Below, in pieces: positions 1 to 7,315 of a stretch of DNA of 13,875 nucleotides (its first letter is position 1; the number at the start of each line of letters is the position of its first letter). Position numbers and translations under genes: made by a program. The DNA is from Phycisphaerae bacterium. GTDB lineage: Bacteria > Planctomycetota > Phycisphaerae > UBA1845 > UTPLA1. The DNA is taken from positions 1 through 13,875 of the forward strand of contig JAFGQA010000505.1 in assembly GCA_016935885.1 (NCBI GenBank), given 5' to 3'. The notes beneath the pieces are model-generated. The model had not been told where the DNA came from. It worked only from the letters and a program-made list of their open reading frames with translations, and did no database searches.

Positions 1-141
1 ATCCGCTGTTTTCCCCTTTACCACGGGCTGCTAAACTGTCATGCACCCGGTTCCAGACCGTCACTGACTCAATCAGGGCGGTCGAGGGCGAAGAAGCCCG
101 AATCCGGGCCATATTCGGCTTGCGATCGAGCGCACGGGTTC
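1..141. other. Left-edge sequence without a recognised gene
   Basis: No reading frame here has the composition or start signals of a real gene, and I recognise no RNA or repeat. It is the upstream flank of the promoter at 142-170. The end of a neighbouring gene outside the window could lie here, but no C-terminal peptide is recognisable. Confidence 0.4.
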
Positions 142-170
142 TTGACAATACCGCCTTGATCCGTTATGGT
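142..170 (+). promoter_or_regulatory. Strong sigma-70 type promoter
   Basis: A perfect -35 hexamer TTGACA (142-147) is separated by 17 bases from TATGGT (165-170), a good -10 hexamer. The expected start of transcription is near 176-178. The first strong RNA stem begins at 181, immediately after the predicted start, and the nearest convincing coding start is nearly 600 bases downstream (767). The promoter therefore serves either a structured RNA or an unusually long leader. The motif match is direct; promoter activity is inferred. Confidence 0.6.
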
Positions 171-176
171 ATCCTC

Positions 177-430
177 GTGTCACTGAGCCCAGTCTCTTCG
201 CGGCCCGCGTGGAGTCTCTGGACGCGGCCGTGGGTGCGCCGGGTTCAGTGTTGAAGTCTTCGGCCGGACGTAGCGGGTAAAGGCCAAGGCGATCAGAAGA
301 GAGGAAAGCAGGCGGCACGGCAGAACGCGGCCCCACCAAGCCCTGCATCCCATCGACGTGGCGGTCTCCGAGCTTCGCGGGCTCGCGAACGGGGCACCGT
401 CTCTCGATCACTGCGTGATCCCGCCCCGAT
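177..430 (+). ncRNA. Candidate structured RNA or leader RNA
   Basis: Directly after the promoter the sequence folds into several strong stems. Bases 181-190 pair with 241-250 (10 bp, one G-U). Inside it, 201-210 pairs with 222-230 (9 bp, C204 bulged). Next comes TTCGCG/CGCGAA at 374-379/384-389 with a 4-base loop. Then an outer stem CGGGGC/GCCCCG (390-395/423-428) encloses GATCAC/GTGATC (406-411/415-420). No open frame with credible coding character covers the segment. I could not match it to RNase P RNA, tmRNA, SRP RNA, 6S RNA or a riboswitch I know. No U-tract follows the last stem, so the 3' end is uncertain and this may simply be the 5' leader of the gene at 767. Confidence 0.33.
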
Positions 431-766
431 TAAGCGCACGCATCGAGGCAAACAGACATGAATGAACACCGCACGATTCGGCGCCGAGAACGTGCGAAAC
501 GCACTGTTAACGATCACAATCGGCGCGGTCGGAGGGCAAGCTCACCACCTCGTAGCACCGCCGCCACTGGCTGTGCCCACACCGGCGGGACGCCCCGGCC
601 ACAGCACGAATACACACGCAGGATGTACGTGCCACAGGTTTTGTCTGGTTCCCGCAGCGCGCACCCCGGTCGCATCGCGCTCGCGGAGGGCATTCGGGCC
701 CTTGGAGGGCCTTCAAGTCGGCCAATGGTTTCTAATCGGTCCGAGGTTTTATGAGGAGGCTGTCTC
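431..766 (+). other. Non-coding leader of the dockerin gene
   Basis: This stretch has no supported gene; the short overlapping frames starting near 458-462 are Arg/Pro/Ser-rich and lack a ribosome site. It contains small hairpins: GTGCG-AAA-CGCAC at 492-504 and GGCCCT-TGG-AGGGCC at 697-711. The latter lies about 45 bases upstream of the ribosome site of the large gene, so it could influence its expression. No clear second promoter is visible. Confidence 0.4.
755..759 (+). promoter_or_regulatory. Ribosome binding site of dockerin protein
   Basis: GGAGG lies 7 bases before the ATG at 767. It fixes this start, and the protein begins with a proper signal peptide from it. Confidence 0.8.
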
Positions 767-3700
767 ATGACAAGAACAAGAAGACTCAGAACGCTAGCCA
801 CGATCGCGATAGTGGCGGCTGTCTGCATCGGTTTGCCGGCATCCGTCTCTGCGATCCCACCGAGTCCTGCCAATGACGATCCCGCCAACGCCCAGGATCT
901 CGGCGCGACGCTTCCGGTCGTCATCTATGGCACAACGGTCCTCGCCGCCAACGACATCAACGATTCCGGCGGGGCGCTTCCGACCATCAACAGCTACATG
1001 GACGGGCCGGACGTCTTCTACAAGATCACACCGGCCAACACTGCGACTTACCGCTTCCAGTTGGCGCCGTGGCATCACGCGCCCCTCCGCTCGTCAGATC
1101 GCCAGTTTGTCATCTACGTCTTCGAGGACCTCGGCGGCGGCAGCTACACTTTCGTGGATGGTGTCCGGGCGCCCGGCTCGGCACGACCGGTCAACCTGGA
1201 CGTCACCCTGACGTCAGGCACCGAGTACAAGATCGGGATTGACCACGACAGCGCTACGCACGACAACTTCCCATTCACGTTGATCGTCGACGAACTGGTC
1301 CTGACCAACCCAGACGATTGCATGTCTGCGATCACGTTGCCCAGCGCGTTGCCCGTCCTCGTGCTCAACGACATCGACGGCGCGGCCAACGACTTCGCGT
1401 TCGAGCAGGACGGCGGCCGGTGTGCCGTCTCGGGCAGTACGCCCACGACCGGCCCCGGCATCGATCACGTGTACGTCTTCACACCGGCGGCCGATGGCGA
1501 CTATGCCATCGAGCTGATCTATAGTGGGTTTCCCGGAGTTATCTACGTCGACGACTCCTGTCCCCCGTTCTTCCTCGACGGTTGCTTGGGTGCATCGAAT
1601 CACAGCACCAGCGGCACAAGTGGCGGCAAGCACGAACTCGTGGTCGTCAGTCTCCTCGCCGGCAATCCGTATTACATCTACGTGGACGACGATAGCACGA
1701 GCTACAACAGCGGGCCCTACGCGCTGATCATCGACGATGCATTCAACTACGAGATCAACGAGATCGAGCCGAACGACACCGCCCTCCAAGCGACGCCGAT
1801 CACGACGCCGCTGAACGGCGGACAACTCGTCGGCCCCGAGGATGAAGACTGGTACGCGGTCACGGGGTTGACCGGCGACCGCGTCTACACCTGGGTCAAC
1901 AACGGTGGTTCGAGCAACAGCACGCTCGATACGGATGTCGGCTTCTACGCGACCGACGGCGCCACGCTTATCGAGTTTGATGATGAGGACGGTGATGGGG
2001 CCAACGCGCCCATCGAAGACCTTTACTACATCTACTCCACGACCTCGCCGGTCATCGCCGGGGCGCGGATGACAGCGGACGGCACGCACTACTTCCGCGT
2101 GACGGACCAGAGCGCGACGGGCACGGTGCACCGCTATCGCTTCCACACGGGTCTGGAGCCGGCCACCCGTGCGCCGTTGGCCGAGTGCGAACCGAACGAC
2201 ACACTCGCCGCCGCCGACTCCACCGGCAAGCAATACTATGCCGGTGTCGTCAGCACAGAGAACGACGTGGATTCGTTCGCCTTCGATGCCACTGTTGGTG
2301 ATCGCGTCTTCGTCGCCCTGGACGGCGATCCGGAGCGAGACGGCACCGGCTCCACGGCACCCAGCAGCGACCCCAATGTCATCGCAGCAAAGCTGGTGAT
2401 ATCGGATCCAGCCGGCGACATCCTGATCAGCGACATCAGTGATTCGAACTCGATCCAGTCAGCGCCTGATTATCCCGCCCAGGGCGGTTTCTTCATTGCC
2501 CGAACCACTGGGCGCCATTATGTCCAGGTCTCTCGCGGCGACATATCACAGTACGGGCCTGACCGGACGTATGAGCTGGCCATCTTCATCGACGAGCAGG
2601 CAGGCGGTATCACCACCGAAGACCTCGATCCGGTCGTAACCCTCACCCCGGATTACCCCAACGACAAGATCGCCGGCGAGGCCACAGACGCGGACAGCGG
2701 CATCTGTGATGTGTCCCTCTTCGCCGACACGAACCTCCAGATCACCAATCTGAGTGGCATGCCCGGCAGCCCGGTCACGTTCGATATCGAACTGATCAAC
2801 CCGGCAGAGAGCGGCTGGGGCAAGCTCCTCGTGACCGACTGCGCCGGCAACACCACCTGCATGATCGCCAGCATCGACGTGGACGCCCCGGTTTGCGACG
2901 GCGTCAACTTCTCGAACCGGTCGCCCGTCAGCCTGCACGACCCGATTCACGTGCCAGACAACCAGCCGTCCGGCCCCGGGATCGACGGCACAATCGACAT
3001 CGCCGAGTCCGGCATCATCACTGACGTCAACGTCACGATCACGGTCGAAACGATCTACGTGACGGATATCGACGCCTGGCTTGAGAGCCCGACGGGAACA
3101 CGTGTGGAACTCATTACCGACCGCGGCAGCAGCTTGGCGTGGGACATCACCGACGCCACGTTTGACGACGACGCCGACTCGATCATGTCCACATCGAGCG
3201 GCGATGCCCCGTATACAGGCACATGGCTGCCGGAAGACCCAGCAGGACTGGCGCAGCTTAACGGCGAGGACGCCCTGGGCACCTGGAAGCTGAACGTGGT
3301 AGACGACTCGAGCAGCGGCAGCGGCGGCTCCAGACTGGTGCGATGGTCGCTCGACGTTGACGCGGGATTCGCTGGTCCCGAGACATTCGCCGGGACGGCC
3401 AGCGATGGAGAAGGAATCGAGTCGATCGTGCTGTCGGGCGCGACCAACGTGCAACTCAACCTGCCGCCCGACTTCGCACCGGGTGACCTGGCGGTCGAGT
3501 ACACCGTGACGCTGCTCGATACGTCCGCCAATGGATCCGGCACGGTGACGGTCACCGACCTCCAGCAGAACACCTGCCAAAGCATCGTGGCTCTCAACGG
3601 CCTGGCGGACGGTACGGGGCCGGCGAACTCCGGCGCCGTGACAACCGATCTGACGTTCGGAGCGGAGGTTCAGGCAGACGTGCCCACCGACGATCCGGCC

Positions 3701-5707
3701 GGCGTGGTCTCGTCTGTGATCATCCCCGATTCCATGTTGGTCGGCGAAGTGGAAGCAAGTGTCACCATCGACACCGACAACGTCGGCCGCATCACCTCGA
3801 CCCTCTCCCATGGCGGTGCGTTCGCTTCGCTGCTCAACCGCACCGGGATGGACGAGCGATACTCCGTTGGTCTGACGAAGGACAACATCGAGATCACGCT
3901 CGATGACGACGCCCCGGCGGCAGACGACGCACACCTCGAGCCCGCCCTGGGCTCGATCGAGTTCCTCGGCCTCCACCAGCCAGACGGGCGTGGGGAATAC
4001 CTGCTGAATGGCATCAACACCGACAATCGCGACAACATGCTGTTTGCCCTTGCGGGTGTGGACTCGGCCGGCCAGTGGGATCTATACGTCGCCGATGTTC
4101 GGCTGGGTTTTGCCTCCAGCAACGAGACGATATTCCGGCGCTGGTCGGCGACGATCAAGAATCCGTGCGGGCCCGATCGATATGTCGGCACAGCGATGGA
4201 CCTCTACCCCGGCACGGGCATCTGCTCGATCGCGCTGGCGGGGGGAGCGACGAACCTCGCGGTTGACGCGTCGTTCACGCCGGGCGACGAAATCGTCGAC
4301 TACGTTGTGACGCTCGTGGACCCGTCGCAGCCTGGCAGCGGCACGTTGGAGATCACCGACTGCGCAACCAACGTCACGACGGTGCCGATCAACTTGACGG
4401 CGGCCGGCGACGACGAAAGCCCGCCCGTCGCCACGGGTGCGGTGAACCCCGCGACCCACGAATTCGAGGGCTCGGCCACGGACAACGGGGCCGGCGACAC
4501 CGGGATCGACAGCGTGGAGCTGTTGCCGTACGCGGACAACCTCGGGATCGTTTCGGTCACGCCCGATCCGCCGGGCGGCGCGGGCAGCGTCAGCTTCGTG
4601 GTCGGGCTGGTGGATCCGATGGCCAATGGTCGCGGCTACGTACGGGTGACCGACGGCTGCGGCCTGCGCGGGCACGCCTTGGTGGAGATCGATGGCCTTG
4701 GGCCGGTCTGCACCGGCTGGGTCGGCAACACGAAGCGATACCTGAGCACGGATTTGCCGCAGGACCTCCCGGACAACAACACGGCCGGCGTCTCGTCGAG
4801 CATCGTCGTGCCCGACATCGACACCGTCGAGGACGTGAACATCACGTTCAACATCCTGCACCCCAACGCGATGGATATTGACATGACGATGACGAGCCCG
4901 ACGTTCATCGACCTGTTCTCGGATCGCGGCAGCACGGGGAATGACTTCATCGACGTGACGCTCGACGACGAGGCCGCGGAGGTGATCCCGAGTTCGTATT
5001 CTGCGGCGCCGTTCACCGGGTCGTGGCAGCCGGAGAGTGGATCGCTGTCCGCGCTGGACGGCGTGCCGGCAGTCGGAACGTATACGCTCAAGGTCGTCGA
5101 CGACGCCACCAACTACACCGGCTCGTTCGAGAGCTGGTCATTGACCATCGAGTCGTCCACGTTCCCCGAGCGCTTCGACGGTCGGGCGGAAGACGGCGAG
5201 GCACACGACGCTGGAATCTGCACCATCGAACTGCTGCCGGGCGCCACCAATGTCACGCTGATCGTCGATCCGTTCGATCCCGGTGCCGCCATCGTGCGAT
5301 ACTCCGTTGACCTCGACAACACGGCGGTGGATGGCGCAGGCACCGTGCGCGTGACCGACTGCGTGGGCAACACCTGCGAGATGCCGGTCTCGCTCCGGGC
5401 TCCATGCGACTGGGCAGACCTGAACCAGAACGGAGACATCGGCTACGCGGACTACCAGATCTTCCTGGCGGCCTTTGGCCACAGTGCCGGTGATCCGGAA
5501 TACGACATGTATCCGGCGGCCGACCACAACGGTGACGGCATCGTCACGGGAATCGACTACCAGATGTGGCTGCTGTGCTACCGTGAATTCGTTGGGGATC
5601 CGGGCGCCCCGCCACCGAGTGCGGATCTGGGAGGCAAGAAGCCTGGGAATGCGTCCGGTGGGACGTTGCCGGTGGAAGCCGGACCTCCCATGCAGGTTCG
5701 CCCATAA
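767..5707 (+). CDS. Secreted multidomain PPC/P-domain protein with C-terminal dockerin
   Basis: The 1646-residue protein starts with a signal peptide (RTRRLR, a hydrophobic core at about 9-24, likely cleavage after SVSA at 28). Four PPC-like (pre-peptidase C-terminal) beta domains follow at about 36-176, 181-325, 333-463 and 472-608; the last two open with the typical EPNDT motif. Residues 645-1543 alternate five copies of a 55-60-residue repeat with three P-domain-like modules (about 715-865, 955-1130, 1325-1462), the first and third showing the SP-T, DRGS and GTW/GTY-LKVVDD motifs of proprotein-convertase P domains. Residues 1547-1606 are a dockerin-like pair of calcium loops (D1551/N1553/N1555/D1557/D1562 and D1586/N1588/D1590/D1597), followed by a Pro/Gly-rich tail. 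No protease or glycosidase catalytic domain is visible, so the role is probably adhesive or scaffolding outside the cell. It stands alone in its orientation group. Domain identities are read from motifs, not searched. Confidence 0.9.
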   Translation: MTRTRRLRTLATIAIVAAVCIGLPASVSAIPPSPANDDPANAQDLGATLPVVIYGTTVLAANDINDSGGALPTINSYMDGPDVFYKITPANTATYRFQLAPWHHAPLRSSDRQFVIYVFEDLGGGSYTFVDGVRAPGSARPVNLDVTLTSGTEYKIGIDHDSATHDNFPFTLIVDELVLTNPDDCMSAITLPSALPVLVLNDIDGAANDFAFEQDGGRCAVSGSTPTTGPGIDHVYVFTPAADGDYAIELIYSGFPGVIYVDDSCPPFFLDGCLGASNHSTSGTSGGKHELVVVSLLAGNPYYIYVDDDSTSYNSGPYALIIDDAFNYEINEIEPNDTALQATPITTPLNGGQLVGPEDEDWYAVTGLTGDRVYTWVNNGGSSNSTLDTDVGFYATDGATLIEFDDEDGDGANAPIEDLYYIYSTTSPVIAGARMTADGTHYFRVTDQSATGTVHRYRFHTGLEPATRAPLAECEPNDTLAAADSTGKQYYAGVVSTENDVDSFAFDATVGDRVFVALDGDPERDGTGSTAPSSDPNVIAAKLVISDPAGDILISDISDSNSIQSAPDYPAQGGFFIARTTGRHYVQVSRGDISQYGPDRTYELAIFIDEQAGGITTEDLDPVVTLTPDYPNDKIAGEATDADSGICDVSLFADTNLQITNLSGMPGSPVTFDIELINPAESGWGKLLVTDCAGNTTCMIASIDVDAPVCDGVNFSNRSPVSLHDPIHVPDNQPSGPGIDGTIDIAESGIITDVNVTITVETIYVTDIDAWLESPTGTRVELITDRGSSLAWDITDATFDDDADSIMSTSSGDAPYTGTWLPEDPAGLAQLNGEDALGTWKLNVVDDSSSGSGGSRLVRWSLDVDAGFAGPETFAGTASDGEGIESIVLSGATNVQLNLPPDFAPGDLAVEYTVTLLDTSANGSGTVTVTDLQQNTCQSIVALNGLADGTGPANSGAVTTDLTFGAEVQADVPTDDPAGVVSSVIIPDSMLVGEVEASVTIDTDNVGRITSTLSHGGAFASLLNRTGMDERYSVGLTKDNIEITLDDDAPAADDAHLEPALGSIEFLGLHQPDGRGEYLLNGINTDNRDNMLFALAGVDSAGQWDLYVADVRLGFASSNETIFRRWSATIKNPCGPDRYVGTAMDLYPGTGICSIALAGGATNLAVDASFTPGDEIVDYVVTLVDPSQPGSGTLEITDCATNVTTVPINLTAAGDDESPPVATGAVNPATHEFEGSATDNGAGDTGIDSVELLPYADNLGIVSVTPDPPGGAGSVSFVVGLVDPMANGRGYVRVTDGCGLRGHALVEIDGLGPVCTGWVGNTKRYLSTDLPQDLPDNNTAGVSSSIVVPDIDTVEDVNITFNILHPNAMDIDMTMTSPTFIDLFSDRGSTGNDFIDVTLDDEAAEVIPSSYSAAPFTGSWQPESGSLSALDGVPAVGTYTLKVVDDATNYTGSFESWSLTIESSTFPERFDGRAEDGEAHDAGICTIELLPGATNVTLIVDPFDPGAAIVRYSVDLDNTAVDGAGTVRVTDCVGNTCEMPVSLRAPCDWADLNQNGDIGYADYQIFLAAFGHSAGDPEYDMYPAADHNGDGIVTGIDYQMWLLCYREFVGDPGAPPPSADLGGKKPGNASGGTLPVEAGPPMQVRP

Positions 5708-5723
5708 GTGATGATACGGTGTT

Positions 5724-5761
5724 GGCATTCGCCGGTGGTAGAATCGCCACCGGCGAATGCC
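5724..5761 (+). terminator. Perfect 15-bp hairpin after dockerin gene
   Basis: Arms 5724-5738 and 5747-5761 (left arm GGCATTCGCCGGTGG) are perfectly complementary, with an 8-base loop TAGAATCG. The hairpin begins 17 bases after the TAA stop, the usual place for a terminator. No U-tract follows (CCCAGCATG), so it is not a classical intrinsic terminator; it may stabilise the 3' end of the message or belong to a repetitive palindrome family. Confidence 0.55.
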
Positions 5762-5874
5762 CCCAGCATGATGAAACGCACGCGTGCGGCTGCCTGGCGT
5801 TCGCTGTCAAGACGACAGGCCTGCGTCCAGGCACGACGGCGTCCGTGACGCTCCCGGCGGTGTTCGATTCTAGA

Positions 5875-5890
5875 TGCCACGGGCGGCTTG
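5875..5890 (+). repeat. Short dispersed repeat, copy 1
   Basis: TGCCACGGGCGGCTTG differs by one base (G/A at position 11) from the copy at 6933-6948. Both lie outside genes. Two copies in such a short window suggest a genome-wide intergenic repeat family, which is an inference. Confidence 0.45.
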
Positions 5891-6319
5891 CCCGCCCGGG
5901 CGGCCTCTCTGGTGGATGCGTGGGGCACACACTGGCAGACAAGCTGCTAGTGGAGCTCGCCTGAACCGTCACGGACCCGTTGCGACGTGGTCCCCAACAT
6001 CCCTCGCGGTCCCGGGTGCCGAGCACTGATCTCGCCCAACTGCGAGAACTGGCCGCTGGACTGGCCCCCGCCACGGCAACGACGCGACCCCACCACGCCA
6101 CATTGGCGGTGCTACGCAGTTCCCAAGGCGCAATCTAAACCCAGCCACAACAATTAGTTATGCTCCTTGGTGTCCCTCGTCGCATCACGCGGCCCGGCCA
6201 CGACTCGCACGTTCACCGGGCAATCCAGAAAAACCTGACCCGACGCCGAACCACACGCCGTCGGGCTCGTACGTATCAGCAGAAACAACATCTTCCTCCT
6301 TTGCGGTGACATTTGCGGC

Positions 6320-6357
6320 AGGGGCGGCGATCGCGACGGAAGGCGATCGCTGCCCCT
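6320..6357. repeat. 15-bp hairpin containing paired GCGATCGC octamers
   Basis: Arms 6320-6334 and 6343-6357 pair over 15 bp with one G-T wobble (6326/6351) around an 8-base loop GACGGAAG. Each arm holds the self-complementary octamer GCGATCGC (6327-6334 and 6343-6350). It lies 130 bases upstream of yjbQ. It could be a terminator on either strand, a protein-binding site or a repeat element; only the structure is certain. Confidence 0.5.
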
Positions 6358-6474
6358 TCAAGTTTGATCGACAGCCACTACGGGCCCAGATCGGCACCAC
6401 GCCACCGAGATCGACCCTACCGGTGGTTGACTTCGACCCTGCCAGCGTTAACGATCAACCCATCGGACCATCGT

Positions 6475-6480
6475 GGAGGG
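6475..6480 (+). promoter_or_regulatory. Ribosome binding site of yjbQ
   Basis: GGAGGG ends 6 bases before the ATG at 6487. It decides this start over in-frame starts further upstream, which would add about 58 residues unlike the family. Confidence 0.8.
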
Positions 6481-6486
6481 CACAGC

Positions 6487-6906
6487 ATGAAGTCCTACCG
6501 CAAGGAACTCTGGTTCACCGCCAAGACCCGTCGGGCCTACTTCAACATCACACCCCAGGTCGAGGACGCCCTGGCAGAAAGCGGCGTGACAGAGGGCCTC
6601 TGTCTGCTCAACGCCATGCACATCACGGCCAGCGTGTTCATCAACGACGACGAGCGCGGCCTGCACGATGACTTCGAGCGGTTCCTCGAAGGACTCGCCC
6701 CCCACGAGCCGGTCAGCCAATACCGCCACAACGACACCGGCGAGGATAACGCCGACGCCCACCTGAAGCGCACCATCATGGGTCGCGAGGTTGTCGTCGC
6801 AGTGACGGACGGCAAGCTCGACTTCGGCCCCTGGGAGCAGATCTTCTACGGCGAATTCGACGGCCGACGCAAGAAGCGCGTGCTGGTCAAGATCATCGGC
6901 GAGTAG
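6487..6906 (+). CDS. yjbQ: YjbQ/UPF0047 family protein
   Basis: The 139-residue protein is full length for the YjbQ (UPF0047) family of small trimeric cytoplasmic proteins. Visible family signatures are [12 protein letters not shown] (45-56), the [15 protein letters not shown] block (79-93) with H81, E86, N88 and H92 as likely ligand or metal contacts, and the C-terminal [19 protein letters not shown] (114-132). Members have been described as having weak thiamine-phosphate-synthase-like activity, but the true cellular role is unsettled. It has its own ribosome site, no close partner gene, and is flanked by palindrome-rich gaps. The family call is firm; the reaction is not. Confidence 0.93.
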   Translation: MKSYRKELWFTAKTRRAYFNITPQVEDALAESGVTEGLCLLNAMHITASVFINDDERGLHDDFERFLEGLAPHEPVSQYRHNDTGEDNADAHLKRTIMGREVVVAVTDGKLDFGPWEQIFYGEFDGRRKKRVLVKIIGE

Positions 6907-6932
6907 TGATCCGACACTGGCCAACTGGTCTG

Positions 6933-6948
6933 TGCCACGGGCAGCTTG
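6933..6948 (+). repeat. Short dispersed repeat, copy 2
   Basis: TGCCACGGGCAGCTTG matches the copy at 5875-5890 at 15 of 16 bases and lies 26 bases after the yjbQ stop. Confidence 0.45.
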
Positions 6949-6976
6949 ACTGCGTATGTGTTCAGCGTGGTGGCAT

Positions 6977-7013
6977 GGGTAAGCGGAGCCGCCAGCGGCG
7001 GCGGAGCTTACCC
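6977..7013. repeat. Two-part GC-rich hairpin
   Basis: The outer arms GGGTAAGC (6977-6984) and GCTTACCC (7006-7013) are perfectly complementary. Symmetric GGA/GGA internal loops (6985-6987, 7003-7005) separate them from inner arms GCCGCC (6988-6993) and GGCGGC (6997-7002) around an AGC loop. It lies 70 bases after yjbQ and could act as its terminator, but no T-run follows. The symmetrical build resembles REP-type palindromes. Confidence 0.55.
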
Positions 7014-7115
7014 GTGAGCATCCGTTCGAACCAGTTCTCACGGGTGAGGCGCTGCGCGAAAACAACATGATCGATTGCGCCGCTTGGCTAGCCTGCCGGC
7101 TTGCCGTTTGGCGGA

Positions 7116-7131
7116 CCTGCCCGCGGGCAGG
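7116..7131. repeat. Perfect 16-base palindrome
   Basis: CCTGCCCGCGGGCAGG reads the same on both strands. The flanks (A before, C after) extend no further. It is one of three palindromes crowded into this gap; a repeat or a dimeric protein site are both possible. Confidence 0.45.
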
Positions 7132-7196
7132 CGGGTCTACCGTTTAAGTTGTTTCTGCGCGGCTCCTAACGAGCGACCCGAGAATCGCCAAAGAGC

Positions 7197-7214
7197 CGCG
7201 GGCTTCAGCCCGCG
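7197..7214. repeat. Hairpin CGCGGGC-TTCA-GCCCGCG
   Basis: Seven perfect base pairs enclose a TTCA loop, about 100 bases before the sigma gene. From general knowledge, GCGGGCTTCAGCCCGC-like strings recur between genes in planctomycete and acidobacterial genomes; only this copy can be seen here. Confidence 0.45.
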
Positions 7215-7248
7215 CGACCGTCGGAGAGTAAGAAAAACCGCATTTCCC

Positions 7249-7278
7249 GGAACCGGCCGCCTCCTGATGGCTTATTCT
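7249..7278 (+). promoter_or_regulatory. Possible ECF-type promoter of the sigma operon
   Basis: GGAACC (7249-7254) resembles the -35 element recognised by many ECF sigma factors, with an AT-rich TATTCT-like element about 18 bases on (7273-7278). Location just upstream of an ECF sigma gene would suit autoregulation. The -10 motif for this subgroup is unknown, so this is tentative. Confidence 0.28.
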
Positions 7279-7305
7279 TAGGTGTGGACTTCGTGTCGCT
7301 GCGTT

Positions 7306-7310
7306 GGAGG
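7306..7310 (+). promoter_or_regulatory. Ribosome binding site of sigma factor
   Basis: GGAGG sits 5 bases before the ATG at 7316. The in-frame TTG at 7304 overlaps this site, so the ATG is the better start. Confidence 0.75.
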
Positions 7311-7315
7311 CTGGA

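Larger units (their letters stand above)
5708..6486. other. Gene-free stretch with two strong hairpins
   Basis: About 780 bases between the dockerin gene and yjbQ have no convincing gene. Frames on both strands are short, biased in composition and lack ribosome sites. The stretch holds the hairpins at 5724-5761 and 6320-6357, a 12-base GC palindrome (CCGCCCGGGCGG) near 5892, and one copy of a short dispersed repeat (5875-5890). Remnants of decayed genes are possible but not recognisable. Confidence 0.5.
6907..7315. other. Palindrome-rich gap before the sigma operon
   Basis: No gene is supported here. The stretch carries a short repeat copy (6933-6948), a long two-part hairpin (6977-7013), a 16-base palindrome (7116-7131), a hairpin with TTCA loop (7197-7214) and a possible ECF promoter (7249-7278). 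The frame from about 7075 to 7281 translates the palindromes and is unlikely to be a gene. Confidence 0.5.

Noticed and set aside
301..308. GAGGAAAG resembling the RNase P RNA P4 strand
   Set aside because: No matching ACAGAA-type partner strand or other conserved RNase P blocks follow.
282..330. SRP-RNA-like string (GATCAG ... GGAAAGCAGG)
   Set aside because: The spacing is close to SRP helix 8, but the nearly invariant CC-GGAA-GG tetraloop pairing is absent.
458..770. Two overlapping short frames as possible upstream genes
   Set aside because: They are Arg/Pro/Ser-rich, have no ribosome site and no recognisable motif; the real gene at 767 has a clear GGAGG site.
2546..3976. Minus-strand open frame (476 residues) inside the dockerin gene
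   Set aside because: It is antisense to well-matched domains and has the biased composition typical of shadow frames in GC-rich DNA.
5719..5964. Possible small gene after the dockerin gene
   Set aside because: It begins inside the 5724-5761 hairpin and translates the dispersed repeat; there is no ribosome site.
7075..7281. 68-residue open frame before the sigma gene
   Set aside because: It runs through two palindromes, has no ribosome site and no protein-like pattern.
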